Assembly (NCBI GenBank): GCA_964419055.1
Contig: CAYQNU010000005.1
Location: 148,742 to 212,741, forward strand
Direction: 5' to 3'
Length of the DNA stretch: 64,000 nt
Source of the DNA: CAYQNU01 sp964419055
GTDB taxonomy: Bacteria > Bacteroidota > Bacteroidia > Flavobacteriales_D > Parvicellaceae
Part shown: positions 7,852 through 15,986 of the stretch, one piece after another
Position numbering within the stretch: position 1 is the stretch's first letter
Layout of the letters: every line of letters begins with the position of its first letter
Made by a program: the position numbers and the translations under genes
The notes under the pieces: model-generated
What the model was told of the DNA's origin: nothing
Database searches by the model: none
What the model saw: the letters and a program-made list of their open reading frames with translations, nothing else

Positions 7852-9230
7852 ACGTACTGCTCACACATGGATATTTTTTGAAAGAAGATGCTAAAGAGCA
7901 GCAAATTATGCGGCCATACCCGCCATTAGGTATTTTATATATTTCAGCTTTTTTAAAAGAAAGAAATGTTAAAGTGAGTGTGTATGATACAACTTTTAAA
8001 AGTGTAGATGAGTTTAAAACCCACGTTCAAGAACTAAAACCGGAGGTTATTGCTTTTTATGTCAATTTGATGACTAAACTGCAAGTAATTCAGCTAACTA
8101 AATGGATTAGGGGAGAAAATGATTTACACCACACCAAAATTATATTTGGTGGTCCTGATATTACACATAATACGTTTGACTATTTAAAAGTGGGAGCAAG
8201 CGCTGTTGTAATAGGTGAAGGAGAGGAGACTATGTATGAATTGATACAATCTTTTAAAGAAAATAAATCGTTGGAGTTCGTTGATGGTATTGCTTTTCTG
8301 GATGAGAACGGATTAGAAGTTAAAACTAATTCGCGCGTCAAAATTAAAGAAATTGATCAGTTACCTTTTCCTGATAGAACGACAATTGATTTGAACCAAT
8401 ATATTGATACTTGGAAAAAACACCATGGCGAAGGAATGATCTCCATCAGCACTCAAAGAGGTTGCCCTTATACCTGTAAATGGTGCAGCACAGCTGTATA
8501 TGGTCAAAGTTATAGAAGACGATCGCCCCATTTAGTAGTGGAAGAATTAGAACAATTAATAACTACTTATCCATGCAACACCTTTTGGTTTGTTGACGAT
8601 GTTTTTACGGTGAGTCATAAATGGCTGGAGGAATTTACCTTATTGGTAGAAGAAAAGAAGCTAAACATAAGATATGAGTGCATTTCACGTGCCGATAGGA
8701 TGAATGAAAAGGTTATTGGATTACTCAAACGTAGCGGTTGCTTTAAAATTTGGATTGGAGCTGAATCAGGTTCTCAAAAAATCATAGACGCCATGGATAG
8801 GCGAGTGGATGTCATGAAAGTGCGATCCATCATTCAACAGACACAAGCGCAAGGTATTTTGGCAGGAACCTTTATAATGTTAGGTTATCCAGGCGAGACA
8901 AAGCAAGATATTCAAGAAACTATCACGCACCTAAAAGAAGCCAATCCACATCATTTTACCATTACCATAGCTTATCCCATAAAAGGGACATCGTTGTATA
9001 ATGAAATTGAGACCGAACAAATTCATACCCTAGATTGGGAATCGACAACCGATAGAGATCGGGATTTTAAACGAATTTATACCCGTAAATTTTATGAAAT
9101 TGCTGTGAGAAGAGTCGTCAACGAAGTACAATTTTATCAACTAAAAATTCAAAGAAAACACTTCTCAAAAAATGGTTTGAAAAAATGGTTGAATTATACT
9201 GCAGCTAAGTGGATGATGCGTTGGTATTGA
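7848..9230 (+). CDS. B12-binding domain radical SAM protein
   Basis: A 460-residue paralogue of the product of 5621-7054. It has an N-terminal cobalamin-binding-like domain (RPYPPLGILYISAFLKER, then GGPDIT and GASAVVIGEGEET). The radical SAM motif GCPYTCKWC gives Cys206, Cys210 and Cys213, followed by FVDDVF and WIGAESGSQKIIDAMDRR. The GEGEET element is closer to canonical B12-radical SAM proteins than the GEAEDT of its sister. It overlaps the upstream methyltransferase by 4 bases and ends the operon. PurL is convergent 91 bases downstream. Likely role: radical modification of a glycan or lipid intermediate (inference from context). Confidence 0.92.
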   Translation: MNVLLTHGYFLKEDAKEQQIMRPYPPLGILYISAFLKERNVKVSVYDTTFKSVDEFKTHVQELKPEVIAFYVNLMTKLQVIQLTKWIRGENDLHHTKIIFGGPDITHNTFDYLKVGASAVVIGEGEETMYELIQSFKENKSLEFVDGIAFLDENGLEVKTNSRVKIKEIDQLPFPDRTTIDLNQYIDTWKKHHGEGMISISTQRGCPYTCKWCSTAVYGQSYRRRSPHLVVEELEQLITTYPCNTFWFVDDVFTVSHKWLEEFTLLVEEKKLNIRYECISRADRMNEKVIGLLKRSGCFKIWIGAESGSQKIIDAMDRRVDVMKVRSIIQQTQAQGILAGTFIMLGYPGETKQDIQETITHLKEANPHHFTITIAYPIKGTSLYNEIETEQIHTLDWESTTDRDRDFKRIYTRKFYEIAVRRVVNEVQFYQLKIQRKHFSKNGLKKWLNYTAAKWMMRWY

Positions 9231-9321
9231 TTTAAATGAGTATTCACTTCAATAATTTTTTGCACGCTAACTTACATAAAATATATTGAATGTAAATAAC
9301 GGTAAGTGTTTGACTTACTGT

Positions 9322-11556
9322 TTATTTCAATAGATTACCTAAAGCATTATTAAAACGCACTTTTGCTTCTTTTGAGAAACCAAATTGAATTTCATCATCC
9401 ATAGTCATTCTGCCTTGAGTTACATGGCCTAAAAGCGTAACAGGAACCTTTGTGTCTAATAAATAATCAAGGAAATCATCTTCGTGAGCATCATCAACGG
9501 TTACTACAATTCTACCTTGCGCTTCACCAAACAAGAAGGCGTCTTCTCTCACTTCACTGTCGCTCACGATATCAAAACCTAATTCTCTAGGCATAGACAT
9601 TTCCAGCAAGGTGATGAATAATCCTCCATCAGCACAGTCGTGAGCAGCGTTGATTAAACCTTTGTTTATTAAGTCCCTTACAGCTTGTTGACATACATAC
9701 TCCTCTTCCATATTGAAGTAAGGTGAGGGTGAGCCTTTTATGCCGTGGTAGCTGTATAAGTATTCTGATGAATTAATACAATCTTTAGAGTGACCCAATA
9801 AATATATTAAATCGCCTTTTTGTTTAAAATCTAAACTCATCGCTTTCGATTTATCTTCAATAATTCCCAACATTCCGATAGTTGGAGTAGGGAACACTGG
9901 AGTTTCTTTTCCGTCCACAACTGATTGGTTATAGAATGAAACGTTTCCACCAGTAACGGGAGTTTGAAATTTAAGACAAGCTTTTGACATACCTTTTATC
10001 GCTCCAACAAATTGCCAATAAGATTCTGGATTGTATGGGTTTCCAAAATTCAAACAATTGGTTATGGCTGAAGGCAAGCCACCTGCACAAGTAATGTTTC
10101 TTGCTGCTTCCGATACCGCAATTGCTGTTCCTTCTTCAGGATTAGCGTGCACGTATCTTGAGTTACAATCAACCGTCATGGCTAGTGCTTTGTTGGTGCC
10201 TTTTATGTTTACAATTCCTGCATCCGCAGGGCTATTTGTAGACATGTTGATGGTTCCAACCATACTATCGTATTGTTCATATACCCATCTTTTTGAAGCA
10301 ATGTTGGGATGTGAAATCAAAAAATTAGCAACTTTGGTTAAATCTTTTGGTTGTGGAACTTGGTCAATGGAGAATTTTTGATATTCTTGGAAATAAGCAG
10401 GTTCTTTATATTCTCTTTCATAAACAGGAGCTCCACCACCTAAAACCAATGATTTTGCATTAACCTTTCCGACTAATTCACCGTGGTAATAATATTCAAT
10501 ATCTGGACCTGCAGTCACTTCACCTATTTCGGCACAATTCAAGTCCCATTTATCAAAGATTTGCTTTACAACAGCTTCTTTGCCTTTGTGGACAACCACT
10601 AACATTCGTTCTTGAGATTCGGAAAGTAAAATTTCCCAATCTTTCATATCAGCTTGACGTGTAGGTACTTTTGTCAAATCTATGCGCATTCCAACTCCTC
10701 CAGCAGCCGACATTTCGCTAGTAGAACAAGTAATTCCAGCAGCACCCATATCTTGCATTCCAACAATTGCATCCGTTTCAGCTAATTCTAAGGTAGCTTC
10801 TAATAATAATTTTTCTTGGAATGGATCACCAACTTGAACAGCAGGTAAATCAGCAGCTGAATCTTCGGTCATATCTTTTGATGCAAAAGCTGCACCGTGA
10901 ATCCCATCTTTACCTGTTGACGAGCCTACTATGAAAACAGGGTTACCTATTCCTTTTGCGGTTGCAGAAATCATTTTCCCCACCTTCATTATCCCTGCTG
11001 AAAAAGCATTTACCAAAGGATTTTGGTCATAACTATCGTCAAAAAAAACTTCTCCTCCAACAATAGGAATTCCGAAAGCATTTCCATAATCTCCAATACC
11101 TTTAGTTACGCCTTTTACTAACCATTTGGTACGTTCTTTTTCAATATTTCCAAAACGCAATGAATTTAATTGTGCAATTGGTCGAGCGCCCATAGTGAAA
11201 ATATCTCTATTGATACCTCCAACACCAGTAGCTGCTCCTTGGTACGGTTCTAAGGCGCTTGGGTGATTGTGTGATTCAATTTTGAAACAACATGCTAAAC
11301 CATCACCAATATCCACTAAGCCAGCGTTTTCTTCACCTGCTTTTACCAACATGTGGGGACCATCTTTTGGCAATGTTTTGAGCCATTTGATAGAGTTTTT
11401 ATAACTACAGTGTTCACTCCACATTACTGAGTAAACGCTCATCTCAGTGAAATTGGGTGTACGACCTAAAATTTGTTTTATCAATTCGAATTCTGAAGCT
11501 AATAATCCTAATTCTTTAGCTTGCTCTACGGTTGCTTCTTGTGATACTACTGCCAT
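9322..11556 (-). CDS. purL: Phosphoribosylformylglycinamidine synthase subunit PurL
   Basis: A 744-residue protein of the small (subunit II) PurL type, which converts formylglycinamide ribonucleotide plus ATP and ammonia to FGAM in purine synthesis. Seen: the N-terminal SEHCSYKNS at about residues 47-55, the ESHNHPSALEPYQGAATGVG substrate/ATP block near residue 92, and NAAHDCADGGLF in the second half. There is no glutaminase domain, so separate PurQ and PurS subunits must be encoded elsewhere; neither is in this window. A good promoter lies just upstream (11584-11611). Length and motifs are normal for the family. Confidence 0.97.
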   Translation of the reverse strand: MAVVSQEATVEQAKELGLLASEFELIKQILGRTPNFTEMSVYSVMWSEHCSYKNSIKWLKTLPKDGPHMLVKAGEENAGLVDIGDGLACCFKIESHNHPSALEPYQGAATGVGGINRDIFTMGARPIAQLNSLRFGNIEKERTKWLVKGVTKGIGDYGNAFGIPIVGGEVFFDDSYDQNPLVNAFSAGIMKVGKMISATAKGIGNPVFIVGSSTGKDGIHGAAFASKDMTEDSAADLPAVQVGDPFQEKLLLEATLELAETDAIVGMQDMGAAGITCSTSEMSAAGGVGMRIDLTKVPTRQADMKDWEILLSESQERMLVVVHKGKEAVVKQIFDKWDLNCAEIGEVTAGPDIEYYYHGELVGKVNAKSLVLGGGAPVYEREYKEPAYFQEYQKFSIDQVPQPKDLTKVANFLISHPNIASKRWVYEQYDSMVGTINMSTNSPADAGIVNIKGTNKALAMTVDCNSRYVHANPEEGTAIAVSEAARNITCAGGLPSAITNCLNFGNPYNPESYWQFVGAIKGMSKACLKFQTPVTGGNVSFYNQSVVDGKETPVFPTPTIGMLGIIEDKSKAMSLDFKQKGDLIYLLGHSKDCINSSEYLYSYHGIKGSPSPYFNMEEEYVCQQAVRDLINKGLINAAHDCADGGLFITLLEMSMPRELGFDIVSDSEVREDAFLFGEAQGRIVVTVDDAHEDDFLDYLLDTKVPVTLLGHVTQGRMTMDDEIQFGFSKEAKVRFNNALGNLLK

Positions 11557-11583
11557 GTCAATAATGCTTTAATTCTTTGGTCA

Positions 11584-11611
11584 CAAAAATACTATCGATT
11601 TTGTAGTTCAA
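11584..11611 (-). promoter_or_regulatory. purL promoter, TTG-N17-TATTTTTG
   Basis: On the minus strand TTG (11611-11609) is followed after 17 bases by TATTTTTG (11591-11584), an exact match to the Bacteroidota -33/-7 pattern TTG-N17-23-TAnnTTTG. The purL ATG lies 28 bases further downstream. Confidence 0.7.
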
Positions 11612-11698
11612 ATGAAATTATTTTCCCTTGTTATCAACAATGAAAACATTTTTTAAAATGAAGAATCTTGTAAGGTCTTGTAAATATTTCAATTGAAG

Positions 11699-12547
11699 TT
11701 AGAAAAATCGAAACAAACCGTAATACAATCCTTGAATAAAAAACGCCAAAATAACGATGGAGGTAATTATGGTTTTGCCATCAATGGCCATAATGTATAT
11801 GAAGTTTTTGCCTTCCATAAAATAAATGGCTAAAAACGGAATGAAAATCAATAAATAAAGCCCATAAAAGCTGCTTATGCTTGATTGATTATCGAGTGTA
11901 TAGGTGGAATTGTTTGTCGAATACTCAACATTTAGGATATCGTTAAAAATCCAAGTTTTATTTAAAAAAATATTGTGGCCTTGTTCAATATGGTTGAAAA
12001 AAGCATACTCATTCTCTGTGGTTAAAAATACCGTATGTTTCTTTTCATTATCTACATCTACAACGTTAAATTGACCATAATTATCAGTTATTCTGATTAC
12101 CTCAACTACTTTTACCTCAATTCGTTGAGTACCTAAAATCATGTAATTCAAAACAAGAATTACGGTGATAATTGAACTAAATACAGCGCAAACTTTGGAT
12201 ACCTTGTAAAGAAATGAGTTTTTGATTTTTTCGTATACTTGTCCGTCTTTTTGACGTTTTTCGGCTACGTCTTTTTGATATTTCTTAAACCAAGCTTGTT
12301 GATTTTTTTCTTCGTTTACTGGAGTTGTTGGAGCTTTAGTTTGTCTGAATATTTGGGTTATCCTGCTCGATTGATCACTCATTAAAAAATCGTAAGCCCT
12401 GTTGATTTCAACAAATTTTTCCTGTGCTTCTTTTGAGGGGTTTTTATCAGGGTGGTATTCAAAAGCCAATGCTCTAAAAGCTTTTTTTATATCCGCTTTA
12501 GTTGCAGTAATAGGTAAGTTAAGTAAGGATAAGCATCGCTCTTTCAA
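11699..12547 (-). CDS. J-domain (DnaJ-like) membrane protein
   Basis: A 282-residue protein. Residues ~1-60 are a J domain with the invariant HPD (EYHPDKNP) that stimulates Hsp70 ATPase. A charged linker follows. The remainder has a membrane segment at about 113-135, an extracytoplasmic-looking stretch and two or three more hydrophobic helices near the C-terminus. None of DnaJ's zinc-finger or substrate-binding domains is present, so it is a membrane-anchored DnaJ-like co-chaperone. The start is probably TTG at 12547, since the J domain begins at once and no in-frame ATG lies between it and an upstream stop. It begins 14 bases after the enoyl-CoA hydratase stop, so the two may be co-transcribed. 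Confidence 0.75.
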   Translation of the reverse strand: MKERCLSLLNLPITATKADIKKAFRALAFEYHPDKNPSKEAQEKFVEINRAYDFLMSDQSSRITQIFRQTKAPTTPVNEEKNQQAWFKKYQKDVAEKRQKDGQVYEKIKNSFLYKVSKVCAVFSSIITVILVLNYMILGTQRIEVKVVEVIRITDNYGQFNVVDVDNEKKHTVFLTTENEYAFFNHIEQGHNIFLNKTWIFNDILNVEYSTNNSTYTLDNQSSISSFYGLYLLIFIPFLAIYFMEGKNFIYIMAIDGKTIITSIVILAFFIQGLYYGLFRFF

Positions 12548-12561
12548 GAGTGTAGGTTTTT

Positions 12562-13347
12562 TTATTCTCCTTTATATACGGGTTTTCTTTTTTCAAAAAA
12601 AGCTAAAATGCCTTCTTTGTTATCGTATGTTTTTCCAGCAATGGCTTGTAATTCACGTTCCATAGCAAGTTGTTGTTCTAAGGTATTATTAAAACTCTCA
12701 TTCAATAATCTTTTGGTTAAACCAATTCCTTTTGTAGGGCGCAAGGCTAAAACTTTTGCCATCTCCATAACTTCATCTTGTAATTGATCATCGGCAACTA
12801 CTTTATAAATCATACCTAAAGATTGTGCTTCTGTGGCACTTACTTTATTGGCCATAAACATCATTGCTGTAGCGCGTTGCATACCTACTAAACGAGGTAA
12901 TGTATAGGTTCCGCCACTATCAGGAACCAAACCGATGTTACTAAAAGATTGAATGAAATTCGCAGATTGGGCAGCAAAAGTGATGTCGCAAGCTAAGGCA
13001 ATGTTGGCTCCAGCACCTGCAGCTACACCATTTACGGCACATAAAACAGGTTTTTCAATGCCACGCAATAAGTTGATGATAGGGTTATAAGTGTGGTCTA
13101 CAATTTCTTCAATTTTTGGTCCATCTACTTTGGTGGCTTCCTCTAAATCTTGACCTGCACAAAAACCTCGTCCTTCTGCTGTAAGTATAATGCAACGAAT
13201 AGAAGCGTCATTTTTGCATAGTGTTAAGGCATCGATGACATCATCAGCCATTTCAAAATTAAAACTGTTTAAAACAGACACTCTGTTTAAGGTAATTTTA
13301 CCAACACCTTCGTTAATTTCAAAAAGTATATTTGCGTACGTCTTCAT
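12562..13347 (-). CDS. Enoyl-CoA hydratase/isomerase family protein (PaaG-like)
   Basis: A 261-residue crotonase-fold enzyme. The oxyanion-hole blocks are visible as GRGFCAGQDLEEA (about residues 60-72) and AVNGVAAGAGANIALACD (about 104-121). VPDSGGTYTLPRLVG (about 142-156) carries an acidic residue in the position seen in PaaG-type isomerases, rather than the Glu pair of classic hydratases. It is therefore closer to PaaG/PaaF of phenylacetate breakdown than to beta-oxidation hydratase, but no other paa genes are in the window, so the substrate is uncertain. A TATCTTTG box lies at 13376-13383. Confidence 0.85.
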   Translation of the reverse strand: MKTYANILFEINEGVGKITLNRVSVLNSFNFEMADDVIDALTLCKNDASIRCIILTAEGRGFCAGQDLEEATKVDGPKIEEIVDHTYNPIINLLRGIEKPVLCAVNGVAAGAGANIALACDITFAAQSANFIQSFSNIGLVPDSGGTYTLPRLVGMQRATAMMFMANKVSATEAQSLGMIYKVVADDQLQDEVMEMAKVLALRPTKGIGLTKRLLNESFNNTLEQQLAMERELQAIAGKTYDNKEGILAFFEKRKPVYKGE

Positions 13348-13375
13348 GTAAAAGTTTATTATAATTGAACGGAGG

Positions 13376-13383
13376 CAAAGATA
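13376..13383 (-). promoter_or_regulatory. -7 box (TATCTTTG) for the enoyl-CoA hydratase gene
   Basis: TATCTTTG on the minus strand fits TAnnTTTG and lies 28 bases before the ATG at 13347. The nearest TTG upstream is 26 bases away, slightly too far for a normal -33 element. Confidence 0.45.
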
Positions 13384-13558
13384 AAATTTAATTTGAAGTT
13401 GGAAGCTCTCAAAACCGAATTAGTTATTTAGTTTGGAAAGCTAATAATGATAAAGAAAAGAATAAATGAATAACTCAACAACTGAATAATGCAGACGCTT
13501 GGTCTACATAAAGATAAGCTAAGCTTCGTCTTGACAGAACAACCGAATAACGGACTCT

Positions 13559-14281
13559 TTATTTTTCTTCCACAGTCATTAAAAGTTCGGAGTCAAAAAT
13601 AGCTCCTGGAGAGATCATCATTTCTGATAAGGGAATGTTGTTTCCGTAACGTTCTTTCATAATACTTTTTACTTCAGGGTGGGAAAGGTCGTAAGAGGAA
13701 AGCGGTTTTAACTCACCTAATTTTATTCCGGTAGCATTTTCATAAATTTTCCACACCAATTCCGAACAGTAAATATCGTCATCACTCCAATTAAAATAGA
13801 TATCGTAGTTTTTACCTTTAAATGAATTGCCTATTTTTTTCATGGCAATTAGGTGATCTTCAGTCAATACTTTTTGAGCATTTACTAATCGTTTAACAAC
13901 ATAATGGTGATTTTTCCCTCTTTGAATGAAATCTTCTATTGGTGTAATTTTAACCGGCTGTACTGCTTCTAATACTTGCAATTTACCACTATAAGTAAAT
14001 AGAATTCCACAATGTGAATATTGTGATTTGGTAGCTAATTGAACAGCTGTGCACTGTTTTGATTGTGAGGTATGAAAAATTATATCACCTTCTTGAAGTT
14101 CAGCTTGAATGCGGGCATCATTGCTGCCGGCAACTTCTGCTAATTCATTTTCATTAAGTGAACCTAAATAATTCTTGCATTTCTTTTGATCTAAGGAAAA
14201 GGATACTAACAATAAAGTAAACATTCCAAATACCGTTAAGGTGGAAAATAATAATACTTTTTTTGTCTTAGATAGGGTCAT
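13559..14281 (-). CDS. YiiX/YebB-like (permuted NlpC/P60, papain-like) cysteine hydrolase
   Basis: A 240-residue protein with an N-terminal membrane anchor or signal (about residues 8-28). The circularly permuted papain-like fold of the YiiX/YaeF family follows: LQEGDIIFHTSQS, then QYSHCGILF with His90, and DIYCSELVWKIYENATG with the likely catalytic Cys172. This His-before-Cys order is the mark of the permuted group. Such enzymes cleave amide or ester bonds in cell wall or lipid substrates; no specific substrate is known here. It appears monocistronic, with a TAATTTTG box at 14302-14309. Confidence 0.8.
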   Translation of the reverse strand: MTLSKTKKVLLFSTLTVFGMFTLLLVSFSLDQKKCKNYLGSLNENELAEVAGSNDARIQAELQEGDIIFHTSQSKQCTAVQLATKSQYSHCGILFTYSGKLQVLEAVQPVKITPIEDFIQRGKNHHYVVKRLVNAQKVLTEDHLIAMKKIGNSFKGKNYDIYFNWSDDDIYCSELVWKIYENATGIKLGELKPLSSYDLSHPEVKSIMKERYGNNIPLSEMMISPGAIFDSELLMTVEEK

Positions 14282-14301
14282 TAGTAAAACTGTTGAGACT
14301 G

Positions 14302-14309
14302 CAAAATTA
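14302..14309 (-). promoter_or_regulatory. -7 box (TAATTTTG) for the YiiX-like gene
   Basis: TAATTTTG on the minus strand matches TAnnTTTG and lies 20 bases before the ATG at 14281. No TTG occurs at the usual -33 spacing. Confidence 0.45.
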
Positions 14310-14481
14310 CGACATAATGGTGGTGAAGTGTTAACAATTTAGTTAAAAAAATCTAATTTTCGCCCGTTTTCACAGTGTTTTAGGGTAAAAGATCCACAAA
14401 TGAGAGAAAAGTTGATGTTGTTATGAAGTTTTTACTATTTAATTAGATCACGAACGTATAGATTTTGTAAAGGATTTCAGT

Positions 14482-15114
14482 TTAACAAGAACAGGTCCAT
14501 TCTAAATAATAAAAAGCGTTCTTATCTTTTTTAATTTCATAATAGCATCCTCCAGTCGAATCTTCAGGTTCAAACTTTGTAGAATCGGCTCTCCAGACCA
14601 AGTTTAAGCCAAATAATTCAGAATCGTATTTTCCCTGATCAATAATGGCCGCTATTTTTTTAATAAATTCTTTTTTATCTGTGCACTTAGTAAGCAATTT
14701 ACCTCCAAAACCAAATTCAGGATAACGAATAGAAATATAGGTCAAATCATTTTTGAAATGTTGAGTCCATTCAACAAACTCACCAGATTCGTCAACCTTT
14801 GTTGTTTTTCTTGTTCCTAAAGAATCTGAATCTACAATCAAATACAAATAAACAAAATCACCTAAGGTATATTCTATGAGAAATGAAGAAGGGTCACCTT
14901 GTTTTATTGCAAAAAATTCATCCGATGGAAAAGGTAAACAAGAATTTTCAATAGGTATTACTGTATCCAATTCAATTTTCAAAGAATCCAGTTGAGTAAA
15001 AGCATCTCCTTTTTCATAAGAGCCAACGGAATTGTTTTGACAAGCATTCAAACATAAAAATGCGAAAAAACCAATTAAAAAATATAAATTCAACCTAATA
15101 ATATTGGTATTCAT
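14482..15114 (-). CDS. Hypothetical lipoprotein
   Basis: A 210-residue protein with a signal peptide ending in a lipobox (CLNAC, Cys at about residue 25), so probably an outer- or inner-membrane lipoprotein. The mature part is acidic and mixed alpha/beta with no recognised domain. It ends in WTCSC, two cysteines in the last three residues, which could form a disulfide. It follows the TonB-domain gene at 15158-15871 on the same strand, with 43 bases between, so co-transcription is possible. Function unknown. Confidence 0.7.
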   Translation of the reverse strand: MNTNIIRLNLYFLIGFFAFLCLNACQNNSVGSYEKGDAFTQLDSLKIELDTVIPIENSCLPFPSDEFFAIKQGDPSSFLIEYTLGDFVYLYLIVDSDSLGTRKTTKVDESGEFVEWTQHFKNDLTYISIRYPEFGFGGKLLTKCTDKKEFIKKIAAIIDQGKYDSELFGLNLVWRADSTKFEPEDSTGGCYYEIKKDKNAFYYLEWTCSC

Positions 15115-15157
15115 AAATGGTTATTGGGTTGGAATTTTATATTAGTTGTTTTTCTTT

Positions 15158-15871
15158 TTAATTTATTCGAAAATTTACTGGAAGAGTAAAAAAGGTTTGT
15201 ATTGGCGTTCCATCATAAGTTGATGGATTCCAATTTGGTGCATAGCGCAATACACGTATAGCCTCATAATCCAAAAGCGGGTGTATTCCTTTTAAAACTT
15301 CAACATGTGTGATTTTCCCATCTTTTTGAACGATAAATTTGAGATATACTTTTCCTTGTATAGCTTTATCTAAACATTCTTGGGGGTATTCAATCTGTGA
15401 ATGTATAAATGTATAAAATTCTACATTATCTTTAGGTGAAGCTGATTTGACCAAAGCTGTATCCATTTTATCAGTACTTTTATTTTCAATTGTGTCTTTA
15501 TATTGTTCATCAATAGCTTTAAATAATTTTAACTCTTCATCTGTAGTAAGTTTTAATTGGTAAACTTTCAGGTCATCTTTTCGATTAGAATTAGAATAAT
15601 TGAATTTTTTCATTTTGTGAATTCCCTTTGTATCTTCATATAGTAGTCCGAATGATTTTTCTGTTAATTCTTTTAAAATGATTTCTCCGTTGGCATTTGT
15701 ATAACCTATTTCTTTGGTTGTATTATCAATTATAGTAGAAACTTTTATACCTTCAAGTGGTAGTCGAGTATAAAGACTGAACACCTTAATTGTTAAATTA
15801 TATTTTTTTGCTCCAAATGCTAAAGTGCTCAAAGCGAATGTGAAAATAATAAGTAAGGTTACGTTTTTCAT
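15158..15871 (-). CDS. Secreted protein with carboxypeptidase-regulatory-like and TonB C-terminal domains
   Basis: A 237-residue protein. Residues 1-20 are a signal peptide ending in FGA. A small beta-sandwich follows (TIKVFSLYTRLPLEGIKVST, then GYTNANGEIILKEL) resembling CarboxypepD_reg-like domains. The C-terminal ~80 residues are a TonB C-terminal domain: YPQECLDKAIQGKVYLKFIV, DGKITHVEVLKGIHPLLDYE and AIRVLRYAPNWNP. Unlike a classic TonB it lacks an N-terminal transmembrane anchor and Pro-rich spacer, so it is a TonB-domain protein of unproven role rather than a proven energy transducer. It could pair with the downstream lipoprotein. Confidence 0.8.
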   Translation of the reverse strand: MKNVTLLIIFTFALSTLAFGAKKYNLTIKVFSLYTRLPLEGIKVSTIIDNTTKEIGYTNANGEIILKELTEKSFGLLYEDTKGIHKMKKFNYSNSNRKDDLKVYQLKLTTDEELKLFKAIDEQYKDTIENKSTDKMDTALVKSASPKDNVEFYTFIHSQIEYPQECLDKAIQGKVYLKFIVQKDGKITHVEVLKGIHPLLDYEAIRVLRYAPNWNPSTYDGTPIQTFFTLPVNFRIN

Positions 15872-15884
15872 TGCGAATTTTTAT

Positions 15885-15892
15885 CAAAAATA
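15885..15892 (-). promoter_or_regulatory. -7 box (TATTTTTG) for the TonB-domain gene
   Basis: TATTTTTG on the minus strand lies 13 bases before the ATG at 15871. A TTGAACTACAA sequence (15909-15899) is centred upstream with only 14 bases between TTG and the -7 box; the same 11-mer forms the purL -33 region. Confidence 0.45.
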
Positions 15893-15925
15893 TATAAATT
15901 GTAGTTCAATTCCTAATAATGGATA

Positions 15926-15965
15926 ATAAAAAAAACGCCCAATGAACTCAATCATCAGGCGTTTT
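15926..15965 (-). terminator. Rho-independent terminator after pdhC
   Basis: On the minus strand AAAACGCCTGATGA and TCATTGGGCGTTTT form a 14-pair stem (two G-T pairs) closing a six-base loop, followed by a run of T. It begins 22 bases past the pdhC stop, the normal place for a terminator of the pdhA-pdhC operon. Confidence 0.85.
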
Positions 15966-15986
15966 GTAAAATATATTTTATAAAAA

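Noticed and set aside
9272..9295. TTACAT/ATGTAA inverted repeat between the radical SAM gene and purL
   Set aside because: Six pairs, all AT except one, with no T-run; likely chance in AT-rich DNA.
10031..10381. 116-residue plus-strand open frame inside purL
   Set aside because: It is antisense to a well-conserved PurL region and has no promoter or domain signs.
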